NCBI GenBank assembly: GCA_002385665.1
Contig: DGDX01000070.1
Span: 5,541-39,675, forward strand
Length of the DNA: 34,135 bases
Origin: Firmicutes bacterium UBA3941
GTDB taxonomy: Bacteria > Bacillota > Clostridia > Caldicoprobacterales > UBA3941
Reading direction: 5' to 3'
Part shown: positions 17,429 to 25,931 of the stretch, piece by piece
Position numbering within the stretch: the first letter of the stretch is position 1
How the letters are laid out: each line of letters starts with the position of its first letter
The notes under the pieces: model-generated
The model's input: the letters and a program-made list of their open reading frames with translations, nothing else
Database searches by the model: none
Told to the model about the DNA's origin: nothing
Translations under genes and position numbers: made by a program

Positions 17429-18664
17429 CTATTCAGCTTGTTTCCTTCTCAAGATGGAGTATCTCGGAATATTTCTATCCAGGGGTAAATATATCTTCTG
17501 CTGAGGATGGGGGGCTCGGTCAATGGATCTAGCTTCCTCATCCAACATAGTGGTAACAGTATAATCAATGTAATCTTCACCGGGCACCATTATCTCAAGG
17601 ACATCCCCTGCCCCAAAGGCATTCCTCTGCTCTACCTCTATAAGCCCGCGATCCTCATCATATCCCAACACCATACCTACGAAATCATAGTTTCTGATAT
17701 AGCTGCTATCTGAGTATTGATGATCTTCTCCTGTCGGCTTCCTGAAATAGAATCCAGTTGTAAATGCCCTGTGGCTGGCCTTCTTTATCTCTGTCATGCT
17801 CTGAGGATCCCACCTATATCCCTCTTGATCCCTTAGATAAGCATCCATTTCTCTGCGGTATGCCTGTACCACCGTTGCCACGTAATAGCTGGATTTCATC
17901 CTGCCCTCAATCTTAAAGCCATCAATTCCGGCCCCAATGAGCTCGGGTATGTGTTCTAACATACAAAGATCCTTGGAATTCATAATATATGTCCCCCGCT
18001 CATCTTCCAGAACGGGATAATATTCACCCGGCCTTTTTTCTTCAACAATAGAGTATTTCCAACGGCAGGGATGGGCACATTGGCCTCTGTTGGCATCCCG
18101 ACCGGTAAAGACATTGCTAAGTAGACACCTGCCGGAATAGGATATGCACATGGCACCATGGACAAAGGCTTCCAATTCCAAGGTATCCGGTACCTTGGCT
18201 CTAATCTCGGATATCTCCCTCAAGGACAATTCCCTTGCCAGGATAATTCGACTTACCCCTTGTTCATGCCAAAACTTCGCACTGCGCCAATTAGTATTAT
18301 TGGCTTGTGTACTCAAATGGATAGGGATATTGGGCATTATTTCACGAGCCAGGGATAAAATCCCAGGATCTGAGATTATAACTGCGTCTACTCCTATATC
18401 GGCCAAGTATCTCATATACTTGTCCATATCCTTAAAATCCTCGTTGTGAGCGAAGATATTCATTGTGACATATACTTTTTTATTTATGGAATGAGCATAT
18501 TCTACAGCCTCCTGAATTTCATCCTTTTGAAAGTTTCCTGCAAAGGCACGGAGACCAAAGCGTTTTCCTGCCATATATACAGCATCAGCCCCATAAGCAA
18601 AGGCTACTTTGAGTTTCTCCAGGTTGCCTGCAGGCGCCAACAATTCCGGTTTTCTAAGCGACAT
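17429..18664 (-). CDS. trhP: U32 peptidase-family protein, tRNA hydroxylation (TrhP-like)
   Basis: Although named for a peptidase, the family of E. coli YegQ (TrhP) and Bacillus YrrN/YrrO acts in prephenate-dependent hydroxylation of uridine 34 in tRNAs. This 411-residue protein begins KPELLAPAGNLEKLK, has the family signature ELEAFVHGAMCISYSGRC (163-180), and has cysteines 173, 180, 196 and 200, a spacing suited to an iron-sulphur cluster. ATG start with GAGGGGG upstream. It follows mltG by about 67 nt, as yrrN/yrrO follow yrrL in Bacillus, but the methyltransferase gene yrrM (trmR) that lies between them there is missing here. The substrate is inferred from homology; some U32 proteins have other roles. 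Confidence 0.85.
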   Translation of the reverse strand: MSLRKPELLAPAGNLEKLKVAFAYGADAVYMAGKRFGLRAFAGNFQKDEIQEAVEYAHSINKKVYVTMNIFAHNEDFKDMDKYMRYLADIGVDAVIISDPGILSLAREIMPNIPIHLSTQANNTNWRSAKFWHEQGVSRIILARELSLREISEIRAKVPDTLELEAFVHGAMCISYSGRCLLSNVFTGRDANRGQCAHPCRWKYSIVEEKRPGEYYPVLEDERGTYIMNSKDLCMLEHIPELIGAGIDGFKIEGRMKSSYYVATVVQAYRREMDAYLRDQEGYRWDPQSMTEIKKASHRAFTTGFYFRKPTGEDHQYSDSSYIRNYDFVGMVLGYDEDRGLIEVEQRNAFGAGDVLEIMVPGEDYIDYTVTTMLDEEARSIDRAPHPQQKIYLPLDRNIPRYSILRRKQAE

Positions 18665-18731
18665 GTTCTTCCCCCTCTATAACAAGATAAGAGGCCACAA
18701 ATCATGTGCGCCCCTTATACTTTATATCCTA

Positions 18732-19868
18732 TTACTCATCTTGGTTTCCAATGTTCTTCCAACTGGACTCATATTTCTCCTTATCCTTTAGGTGTTGCTT
18801 ATAATCAGTATTGAATACGTGCTCCCCTGTCTTAGGATCCTTTAAAACAAAATACAGATAAGGCTTTTTGGAGTTCATAAACTCCTCATAGGGATACAAT
18901 GCCGAAGTCAAGGCTAAGCGTCCCGGTGATGATATAGGCCCTATAGGAAGCCCTAGGTTTTCGTAGGTGTTATATGGTGAATCTATCTTTAATTCCTCAC
19001 TGCTAAAAGCCCAACGGTCCTCATTGACGAGGAATTGGATGGTTGAGTCCGCACCCAAGGGCATTTCCTTCTTCAATCTGTTATGAAATACGGCTGATAT
19101 CATTGAAAACTCCTCTGTTATACGAGCCTCCCGCTGTATAACGGAAGCCAGGGTAACCACCTCGTCCATAGTCATGTCAAGTTCCTCAGCCCTGTCCATG
19201 TCTATTTCGTTATACACCTTTTCAAACTGATCCAGCATCTTTTTCATTATATCCTTTGGGCTGGCATCTTCGTATACCAGATATGTGTCTGGGAAAAGGT
19301 AGCCTTCCAATGGTGATATTCCTACTTCACCCTTCTTCCTTTCTTCGGGAATGTCCTGAAGGAAGACATACTCAGTAAAATTCTCTACCTTGGCTGCATC
19401 GATAAATTCTTCCTCGGAGAATTGAAATCCTTTCTCCTGTACAAGATACTTGGCTATCTTACGAATGTCCCAACCCTCTATTATAGTAATCTTTACCGTA
19501 TCTATGGCTGCATTTCCAGAAACCAGTTCATCCATTATCTGGCTTATATCCATATCCCTTGATAGCTTATACTTACCCGCCTTGAGCTTTGAAGTCTTGT
19601 TTGACAGATCCACGTAAAGCTTAAAGACCATCTTATTGCGGATAAGATTGTTTTCATAAAGTATCTCTGAAATTTTACTAACTGATGACCCCCTTGGGAT
19701 CTCTATATCAATCAGTTCTGAGTTGCTGGTATCTACTGGCTTGATATATTTGCTGTAGGCAAAATTTACTCCAAAATATACGGTAGATGCAACTATTATG
19801 ATGCTAAGCAGGAATACCAGCACCTGTCTCAAGACCCACTTTAAGAACACTGCCCCTTTATGTGACAT
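18732..19868 (-). CDS. mltG: Endolytic murein transglycosylase MltG (YceG-like)
   Basis: Cleaves nascent peptidoglycan glycan strands at the outer face of the membrane, setting strand length. The 378-residue protein has one N-terminal membrane helix (about 12-35), a LysM-like domain with IPRGSSVSKISEIL (57-70), and the YceG catalytic domain with SPLEGYLFPDTY (185-196), catalytic Glu247 in ASVIQREA, and the SPYNTYENLGLPIGPISSPG motif (297-316). The frame opens at a GTG at 19895, but the ATG at 19868 has GGAGG 6 nt upstream and is preferred. Its own promoter is at 19922-19950. Confidence 0.95.
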   Translation of the reverse strand: MSHKGAVFLKWVLRQVLVFLLSIIIVASTVYFGVNFAYSKYIKPVDTSNSELIDIEIPRGSSVSKISEILYENNLIRNKMVFKLYVDLSNKTSKLKAGKYKLSRDMDISQIMDELVSGNAAIDTVKITIIEGWDIRKIAKYLVQEKGFQFSEEEFIDAAKVENFTEYVFLQDIPEERKKGEVGISPLEGYLFPDTYLVYEDASPKDIMKKMLDQFEKVYNEIDMDRAEELDMTMDEVVTLASVIQREARITEEFSMISAVFHNRLKKEMPLGADSTIQFLVNEDRWAFSSEELKIDSPYNTYENLGLPIGPISSPGRLALTSALYPYEEFMNSKKPYLYFVLKDPKTGEHVFNTDYKQHLKDKEKYESSWKNIGNQDE

Positions 19869-19921
19869 ATCCATCCTCCACCTATCGGCTTTCACTTTAC
19901 CCTCTACTAAAACTTGTTTTT

Positions 19922-19950
19922 ATTATATATGGGTGCACCATGTTTGACAA
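19922..19950 (-). promoter_or_regulatory. Sigma-A promoter for mltG and the U32 gene
   Basis: Minus strand: -35 TTGTCA at 19945-19950, 17-bp spacer, consensus -10 TATAAT at 19922-19927. It lies in the 126-nt gap after rnjA. Confidence 0.85.
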
Positions 19951-19994
19951 GCCTGTATCACTATTCAACACTCATGGTTATCGTAATATACTCC

Positions 19995-21662
19995 TTAAAT
20001 CTCCATTATAATGGGAAGTATCATAGGATTACGTTTCGTCCTTTCATAGAGGAAGGATCTAAGGCCGGCTTTAATCTTGTACTTCAAGGTTCCCCAATCC
20101 GTAACTTGATTCTCTTCACATTCTTCCAATATTTCACGAACTACTTCTCTGGCATCCTCCATAAGCTGTTCTGATTCCCTCACATATACAAAGCCCCTGG
20201 ATATAATATCGGGTCCTGCTACGGATACACCCGTAACCTTGGATAAGGTTACTACTACCACCATCAAGCCGTCCTGGGAGAGGTGTCTTCTATCGCGTAA
20301 AACAATATTGCCTACATCCCCTATGCCCAAGCCATCTACTAAAACTCCACCAGCGGACACCGAGCCGGTTATATTGCATGAATCCGGGGTGAATTCGACT
20401 ACATCTCCAATATCCAAAATCTTTATGTTTTCTCTGGGCATCCCCAAGGATTCAGCCAGGTTAGCATGTTGCTTCAAATGTCGATATTCCCCATGAACAG
20501 GGATGAAAAATTTAGGTTTCACCAAGGTATGGATCAGCTTCAATTCCTCCTGACAGGCATGGCCGGAAACATGAATGTCAGCTAAGGACTCATATATAAC
20601 CTCTGCACCTCTCGAAAAGAGCTGGTTAATTACCTTAGAAATCAATTTCTCATTTCCGGGTATTGGATTTGCGGAAATGATTACCATATCCCCGGGAATT
20701 ATTTCAATTTTTCTATGGTCCGATGAAGCCATTCGGGACAAGGCAGACATAGGTTCTCCTTGACTGCCTGTTGTTATTATTACCAGGTTTTCATGGGGAT
20801 AGTTTTTAATCTCGTCAATCTCGATCAATGTTCCCGCGGGAATCTTAATATAACCCAGATCCACAGCCACTGACATTACATTTTCCATGCTTCTTCCCGA
20901 TACGCATACTTTCCTGTTGTACTTTACAGCCGCATCGACTATCTGCTGAAGCCGGTGTATGTTTGAAGCAAAGGTAGCTACTATTATTCTTCCTTTGGCA
21001 TTACTGAAGATGTTTTGAAAGGTAGCTCCTACCACTCTTTCAGACAGGGTATATCCCGGTCGCTCAACATTGGTGCTGTCCGCCAATAAGGCAAGCACAC
21101 CCTTCTCTCCCAATTTCGCGAATTTCGCAAAGTCCAGAACCTGGCCATCTATTGGAGTGTAATCTATTTTAAAATCTCCTGTATGAACTATAACTCCAAC
21201 AGGTGTATGAAAAGCTAAAGCAACGGCATCTGCAATGCTGTGGCTGGTCCTGATTATCTCTACCGTGAAGTTTCCTAGCTTTACTTTATCCCCTGCTTTA
21301 ACGCATTTGAGTTTTACTTCATCCAGGGAATGCTCCTTTAGTTTGTTCTCAATCAGACCCAATGTCAGCCTGGTTCCATATATAGGAACGTTGATCTCCT
21401 TTAGGACATATGGAAGCGCCCCAATATGATCTTCATGGCCATGGGTCACGATAATTGCTTTGACCTTCTCCTTATTCTTCTGTAAATAGGTTATATCTGG
21501 AATAACCAAATCTATTCCCAACATTTCTTCTTCTGGGAAACTTAGACCACAATCGATAACGATGATCTCGTCCCCATATTCCAGGAGTGTCATATTTTTG
21601 CCGATCTCATTGACACCCCCCAAGGGAATTAGTTTCAATGTCTTGTTATTTTTTGATGTCAC
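19995..21662 (-). CDS. rnjA: Ribonuclease J
   Basis: Metallo-beta-lactamase-fold RNase with 5'-to-3' exonuclease and endonuclease activity, central to mRNA decay and rRNA maturation in Firmicutes. At 555 residues it has family length. The zinc motif HGHEDH is at 74-79, the beta-CASP region follows, and HGEYRHLKQHA and GHACQEE are visible. The C-terminal domain ends at about 555. The frame runs up to 21707, but the purine run GGAGGAGG lies within that extension and 10 nt before the GTG at 21662, so the GTG is the start. It is the only RNase J in the window. A consensus-like promoter precedes it. No terminator is seen before the mltG promoter. Confidence 0.96.
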   Translation of the reverse strand: MTSKNNKTLKLIPLGGVNEIGKNMTLLEYGDEIIVIDCGLSFPEEEMLGIDLVIPDITYLQKNKEKVKAIIVTHGHEDHIGALPYVLKEINVPIYGTRLTLGLIENKLKEHSLDEVKLKCVKAGDKVKLGNFTVEIIRTSHSIADAVALAFHTPVGVIVHTGDFKIDYTPIDGQVLDFAKFAKLGEKGVLALLADSTNVERPGYTLSERVVGATFQNIFSNAKGRIIVATFASNIHRLQQIVDAAVKYNRKVCVSGRSMENVMSVAVDLGYIKIPAGTLIEIDEIKNYPHENLVIITTGSQGEPMSALSRMASSDHRKIEIIPGDMVIISANPIPGNEKLISKVINQLFSRGAEVIYESLADIHVSGHACQEELKLIHTLVKPKFFIPVHGEYRHLKQHANLAESLGMPRENIKILDIGDVVEFTPDSCNITGSVSAGGVLVDGLGIGDVGNIVLRDRRHLSQDGLMVVVVTLSKVTGVSVAGPDIISRGFVYVRESEQLMEDAREVVREILEECEENQVTDWGTLKYKIKAGLRSFLYERTKRNPMILPIIMEI

Positions 21663-21714
21663 TAAAAAATTTCCTCCTCCTTTTATTAGATTTCCGCACA
21701 AATCCAATATTCCT

Positions 21715-21743
21715 ATTATACTTGATAAATATTAACAGTGCAA
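21715..21743 (-). promoter_or_regulatory. Sigma-A promoter for rnjA
   Basis: Minus strand: -35 TTGCAC at 21738-21743, 17-bp spacer, consensus -10 TATAAT at 21715-21720. The predicted leader is about 45 nt. Between this promoter and the terminator at 21907 I see only a 31-codon frame without an SD (21794-21889). Confidence 0.7.
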
Positions 21744-21906
21744 CCATAAAGAAGTCCCAAAATATATTCCCACTGGACTTAACTTTATTGTTATTATTTT
21801 ATAGCGTCGCGCCAGTCATATTCGGTTATGGCTAATGAACTAACACGAGAGGTTATTTTATGCTTTTTGCTATACAACTCTAAATACATTTTCTGAATAA
21901 GGTCTT

Positions 21907-21935
21907 AAAAAAAGCTAATCCCAAGAAGGATTAGC
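21907..21935 (-). terminator. Intrinsic terminator after the nucleotidyltransferase fusion gene
   Basis: Perfect 8-bp stem GCTAATCC / GGATTAGC (21914-21921 and 21928-21935), 6-nt loop, followed on the minus strand by seven T residues. Confidence 0.92.
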
Positions 21936-21952
21936 GTGATACCGGTATAGCC

Positions 21953-24382
21953 TTATTCTTCCTTTATCCCGTTAATTCGCTTCTCATAAAAATCGCTTAA
22001 TTCCTCAGCATATTCTTCTGAAAATCCCTCACTGTATACTTTAACCAGAGGCTCATCGGGATCCGGCAATATTAGGGCCCATCCCTTTTCGTCATTAATT
22101 TTTATTCCTTCATACAGTTCTATGTCAGAATTCCTTCTGTTTGCTTCGTCGATCAAGCTCCTCATTACTTTACCCTTAGCCGACCAAGGGCATTCAATAT
22201 CCCTTATGGACATATGTATCTTTGGCAGATCCTCTACCAGATGGGCAAGTCCCTTATCTTCCCTGGTCATCAAATCCATTATTCCCATTACGGTGGCTAA
22301 GCCGTCAAAATATAGAATAAAGCGTTCCATGGCCTTTCGCTTGCTACTATCACCTATTCTGATAACCTCTTCCATCATGGCACGTTTTTTAGTTTTACTT
22401 CTAATAACACTGCTTTGATAGAACTCCGCCATTTTTTCTATAGCATTTGGGGCGGTATAGGGGATTACAACTCCTACATCCTTATCCTGCTTAAAACATA
22501 CCAGGCTGATTAAGGCTACCATGGTCCCCTCTTTTATGGGTTCTCCACTTTCGTCAAAGATCTGTAACCTCTCCCCATCGTCTTCGAATCTTATAGCCAG
22601 GTCATATCCCTGGACCGATTCAGCACCCTTTATCTGTCTCTTGTTTATTTCCACCCCACAGTCCATATCACTGGTTATATCCTTAAACAGGGTAGCCAGA
22701 TACTGGCTTTTAGTATCCAATAATATCCTGTATTTTTTTTGCTTTATTGCTTCGGCATCGATGGAATTAATCAGGTGTCTGATGTAAAACATGGGTATAT
22801 CGTTTATCCTACTTACCTTCTCAATGCTGCTAGGAGGCTTTATGGAGAAATCACCGCTCAAAAACATATTCTCGATCTTCCGCTCCATAGAATCTGGTAA
22901 ATTTGCTCCATTGCTATCGATCAAACTAATATGAACCTTGTCTGGATCATCATCCTCGCATCGAATATGAATCCCGCCATCCAGACCCAGATATCGAACG
23001 GCATACCTGGCCACAGGTGTTATTGTACTGCCTATATCAAAGATCTTTAACCCAGAGGCAAGCATACCCGCCATTAAACCATGCTTCAGCATTATTGCGG
23101 CGTTATGACTGTTGGAGCTGATACATACCCTGCTCCCTTCTTGCAACTCTGTTCCATAGGCTGTACCCAAGCGGTTTACAAACCTGGCATCTATTTCAGT
23201 ATTAAAACAACCCCTGATACCATCCTTCCCAAAGAAGGTTCTTCTAAACCGGGTTCCCCATATTATGTTCTCATCTATCACCATGCCTTGCTCGATTGTC
23301 TTACAGGGCCATATCTTTGTGTCCGGTCTTATGATAACCCTTTCTTGCAAATAGGTATTCTTTCCTACAGCGCTGCCCTCAAAAATACTACAATCGTTTC
23401 CAATACGTATATTATCACAGAGGATTGTGCCTCTGATCTCCACGTTCCTACCTATATTATTGTGGTTCCACAATACACTCCTCTTAATACTGGAGTATTC
23501 TCCAATACAATTGTTTTGGCCGATAACTGTATATGGATGTAGATAGACCCCTTCCTCTATCCTAGTATTTCTGCCTATATAGCAAGGTGCTTCTATCCTG
23601 GCGCCAGGGTGTATATAAACCCCCTCCTCCACCCATATACCGTCTTCGATCTCCTTGGCATTGGGCTTGAACCCTGCACTTCCGCCCATTATATCAAAGT
23701 GAGCTTGCAGATATGAGTTGGTATCCCCCACATCACACCAATATTCCTCGGTTACATAGCCAAACATGGGCTGTCCATCCTCCAGCAATCTGGGAAAAAG
23801 GTCCTTGCTGAAATCAAACTTTACACCCGGTTCAAAGTATTCCAGTACCTGGGGCTCCAGAATATAAATACCGGTGTTCACTGTATCGCTAAATACCTCT
23901 CCCCAGCCGGGCTTTTCCAGGAATCTGACTATCCTACCATCTTCGTGGGTCATCACTACCCCATATTCTAAGGGGATATCGACTTTCTTAAGTACCAGGG
24001 TAGCTATGGATTGGTTTTGTCTGTGAAAGTCTATGGCCTTCTCCAGATCAATATTGGTTAGTGCGTCACCGCTTAATACTATAAAGGTATCGTCTAAAAT
24101 TTCTTGTGCATTTTTTACACTACCTGCCGTTCCCAAAGGCTTATCTTCGATAAAATAATGCAGGTTTATTGAATCCTGTCTTCCATCTCCAAAATAGTCC
24201 TGAATCATCCCCGGGAGATATTGGAGGGTCACCCCAATATCATTTATCCCATACTTCTTGAAAAGCTCGATACTATATTGCATAACCGGTCTGTTCATCA
24301 CCGGTACCATGGGTTTTGGCAAATCACAAGTAAGCGGCCGAAGTCTAGACCCAGCTCCACCCGCCATAATAATACCTTTCAT
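21953..24382 (-). CDS. Sugar-phosphate nucleotidyltransferase fused to a degenerate phosphohexomutase domain
   Basis: 809 residues. Residues 1-235 are a sugar-1-phosphate nucleotidyltransferase (GGAGSRLRPLT 8-18, PKPMVPV 22-28, LSGDALTN 103-110), probably making GDP-mannose or another NDP-hexose for surface glycans. Residues 250-375 are left-handed beta-helix repeats. Residues 385-809 have the fold order of a phosphoglucomutase/phosphomannomutase. All three catalytic loops have changed: the phosphoserine loop, normally TASHNP, reads RCEDDDPD (475-482, no serine). The metal loop DGDADR reads EDDGER (600-605). The phosphate loop RPSGTEP reads LPDPDEP (772-778). The mutase half is therefore probably inactive and may be structural or regulatory. 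The start is the ATG at 24382 after AAAGGGAAGA; the upstream in-frame TTG lacks an SD. Single-gene unit. Confidence 0.88.
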   Translation of the reverse strand: MKGIIMAGGAGSRLRPLTCDLPKPMVPVMNRPVMQYSIELFKKYGINDIGVTLQYLPGMIQDYFGDGRQDSINLHYFIEDKPLGTAGSVKNAQEILDDTFIVLSGDALTNIDLEKAIDFHRQNQSIATLVLKKVDIPLEYGVVMTHEDGRIVRFLEKPGWGEVFSDTVNTGIYILEPQVLEYFEPGVKFDFSKDLFPRLLEDGQPMFGYVTEEYWCDVGDTNSYLQAHFDIMGGSAGFKPNAKEIEDGIWVEEGVYIHPGARIEAPCYIGRNTRIEEGVYLHPYTVIGQNNCIGEYSSIKRSVLWNHNNIGRNVEIRGTILCDNIRIGNDCSIFEGSAVGKNTYLQERVIIRPDTKIWPCKTIEQGMVIDENIIWGTRFRRTFFGKDGIRGCFNTEIDARFVNRLGTAYGTELQEGSRVCISSNSHNAAIMLKHGLMAGMLASGLKIFDIGSTITPVARYAVRYLGLDGGIHIRCEDDDPDKVHISLIDSNGANLPDSMERKIENMFLSGDFSIKPPSSIEKVSRINDIPMFYIRHLINSIDAEAIKQKKYRILLDTKSQYLATLFKDITSDMDCGVEINKRQIKGAESVQGYDLAIRFEDDGERLQIFDESGEPIKEGTMVALISLVCFKQDKDVGVVIPYTAPNAIEKMAEFYQSSVIRSKTKKRAMMEEVIRIGDSSKRKAMERFILYFDGLATVMGIMDLMTREDKGLAHLVEDLPKIHMSIRDIECPWSAKGKVMRSLIDEANRRNSDIELYEGIKINDEKGWALILPDPDEPLVKVYSEGFSEEYAEELSDFYEKRINGIKEE

Positions 24383-24531
24383 TCTTATCTTCCCTTTTGC
24401 TCGTATTTTTTGCAACATGATCTTTGCCAAATTATTATGTGTATCCTTATCCTAACTTATACCAATACGAGCTTTTCAATGAATCCATTGTTGAAAGGAT
24501 AGGGCCATCTTCTTATAGATTAGTACACCAG

Positions 24532-24546
24532 GAGTTAATTTAACTC
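24532..24546. promoter_or_regulatory. 15-bp palindrome, possible operator
   Basis: GAGTTAATTTAACTC is a perfect 7+1+7 palindrome just downstream of the promoter-like sequence of the fusion gene. A second AGTTAA lies 24 bp away at 24557-24562. The binding protein is unknown; it does not match the Fur or CodY boxes I know. Confidence 0.4.
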
Positions 24547-24558
24547 ATCTTTCCTTAG

Positions 24559-24586
24559 TTAATATACAGTATAATACCTATATCAA
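24559..24586 (-). promoter_or_regulatory. Probable sigma-A promoter of the nucleotidyltransferase fusion gene
   Basis: Minus strand: -35 TTGATA at 24581-24586, 16-bp spacer, -10 TATTAA at 24559-24564. An 11-bp palindrome (TATACAGTATA, 24563-24573) spans the -10/spacer junction. The fur terminator upstream means this gene needs its own promoter in this gap. A weaker alternative is the extended -10 TGGTATAAG near 24456-24464. Confidence 0.5.
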
Positions 24587-24616
24587 GCTAATACCTCTAT
24601 GCACTAAGCCCAGGAA

Positions 24617-24646
24617 AAAACCCTGCTGATTATAAGTGCAGGGTTT
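24617..24646 (-). terminator. Intrinsic terminator overlapping the fur stop codon
   Basis: Stem AAACCCTGC / GCAGGGTTT (24638-24646 and 24618-24626), 11-nt loop, T-tract continuing to about 24615. The stem includes part of the fur stop codon. It ends the hslVU-codY-fur unit. Confidence 0.85.
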
Positions 24647-25080
24647 CAAGTACATTTCTTACAATAACCATAGAACTTTACCTTATGATTTGCAACCTTA
24701 AAACCATAATTCCTATCTATAATATCCTCCAGGGAGTCTAACAGATCCTCTTTAACTTCACTCACTTCACCGCATTTCAGGCAGATCAAATGGTGATGGT
24801 CATGATCTTGTTCCGGATGACTCAGCTCATAACGATATCGACCATCCTCAAAGTTGTGCTTTATAAGAATCCCCAATTCCTCAAGTAAAAGCAGGGTCCT
24901 ATAGACGGTTGCCAATCCTATTTGGGGATTGGATTCCCTTACCTTAACAAAGATCTCCTCGGTGCTTAAATGCTTACCCTGATTCTCTAATATAGTTTTT
25001 AAAGTAGCCTTCCTTTGGGAGGTGAGTTTATAACCATTTTTCTTTAATGCCATCTTCAATGAGAGCATACCATCGTTCAT
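24646..25080 (-). CDS. Fur-family metalloregulator
   Basis: DNA-binding repressor of the ferric-uptake-regulator family, which includes Fur, Zur and PerR. It has 144 residues. The winged helix-turn-helix (about 10-80) contains KLTSQR and the recognition helix GLATVYRTLLLLEE (55-68). The C-terminal dimer domain has the histidine-rich HDHHHLICLKCG. Cysteines 100, 103, 140 and 143 form two CxxC pairs that would hold a structural zinc. Which metal or signal it senses cannot be decided from this sequence. The SD (AAGTGAT) is weak. It follows codY by only 20 nt, so it is probably co-transcribed, and it ends in a terminator. Confidence 0.9.
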   Translation of the reverse strand: MNDGMLSLKMALKKNGYKLTSQRKATLKTILENQGKHLSTEEIFVKVRESNPQIGLATVYRTLLLLEELGILIKHNFEDGRYRYELSHPEQDHDHHHLICLKCGEVSEVKEDLLDSLEDIIDRNYGFKVANHKVKFYGYCKKCT

Positions 25081-25100
25081 ATAATCACTTCTTTTTTGTG

Positions 25101-25880
25101 TTATCGGTTCCTTTCTATCTCTTCCAACAATTTATCATTGAGTACCTTTATGTGGGTACCCTTCATGCCAAGGGAGCGGGATTCAATAACGCTTGCGCTT
25201 TCCAGCTTTCTAAGAGCATTTACTATTACAGATCGTGTTATACCTACCCTGTCTGCTATCTTGCTTGCAACTAACAAGCCCTCATTTCCATCAAGCTCGT
25301 TGAGGATATGTTCAATAGCCTCTAGTTCGGAATATGACAGCGTCCTAACTGCCATCTGTACCACAGCCTTCTCCCGTGCTTCTTTTTCTATCTCCTCAGC
25401 CTTGGCGTTGATAATTTCCATACCTACGATAGTAGCACTATATTCAGCCAGAACTAAATCATCATCACAGTATTCCTCTTCCATTCTTTCGATTATCAAA
25501 GTTCCCAGGCGGTCTCCTCCACAACTAATGGGTATGATGGAAGTAAACTTATGAGGACTTTCATCCATATTATGCTCTTCAATTTGACAACCTTTTACAA
25601 AGTTGATATTGGCTAGGGTTTCGTTAATCTTGAGGAATTGACTGTTGCATTGCTCGGTAAAGCTGGACATCTCTTTGTCATCCATCCCCCAGCTTTTAAG
25701 GCATCTTTCATCCTCCAATGCATACCCTAGTATTTTGCCTTTACGACTGGCTATAAATATATTGCTATGTAGAATCTCACCTAGTACCCTCGCAAGATCG
25801 GAAAAGCGAACGGGATCTGAACCCGATCTTTGTATAATCTTGTTTAATCTTCTGGTTTTGCTCAACAGGCTTTCTGACAA
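25101..25880 (-). CDS. codY: GTP- and branched-chain amino acid-responsive regulator CodY
   Basis: Global repressor that senses GTP and isoleucine/valine/leucine and controls stationary-phase and nutrition genes. The 259-residue protein has an N-terminal GAF ligand domain (about 1-155), a linker helix, and a winged helix-turn-helix with the nearly invariant ASKIADRVGITRSVIVNAL (205-223) followed by RKLESASVIESRSLGMKGTH. The start is TTG at 25880, with AAGGAG 9 nt upstream. It follows hslU by 51 nt, the same order as clpQY-codY in Bacillus. Confidence 0.97.
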   Translation of the reverse strand: MSESLLSKTRRLNKIIQRSGSDPVRFSDLARVLGEILHSNIFIASRKGKILGYALEDERCLKSWGMDDKEMSSFTEQCNSQFLKINETLANINFVKGCQIEEHNMDESPHKFTSIIPISCGGDRLGTLIIERMEEEYCDDDLVLAEYSATIVGMEIINAKAEEIEKEAREKAVVQMAVRTLSYSELEAIEHILNELDGNEGLLVASKIADRVGITRSVIVNALRKLESASVIESRSLGMKGTHIKVLNDKLLEEIERNR

Positions 25881-25931
25881 TTCAATTCACTCCTTGATTT
25901 GTTCCTTGCATCGTTGTATATAAGCGCCGAG

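Noticed and set aside
21663..21707. N-terminal extension of RNase J
   Set aside because: The extension contains GGAGGAGG placed correctly for the GTG at 21662, and the family begins at that point.
21794..21889. 31-codon frame on the minus strand between the fusion gene terminator and the rnjA promoter (starts MYLELYSKKHK)
   Set aside because: The composition looks protein-like, but there is no SD, a strong terminator sits just upstream and no promoter is visible. Could be checked by conservation in relatives.
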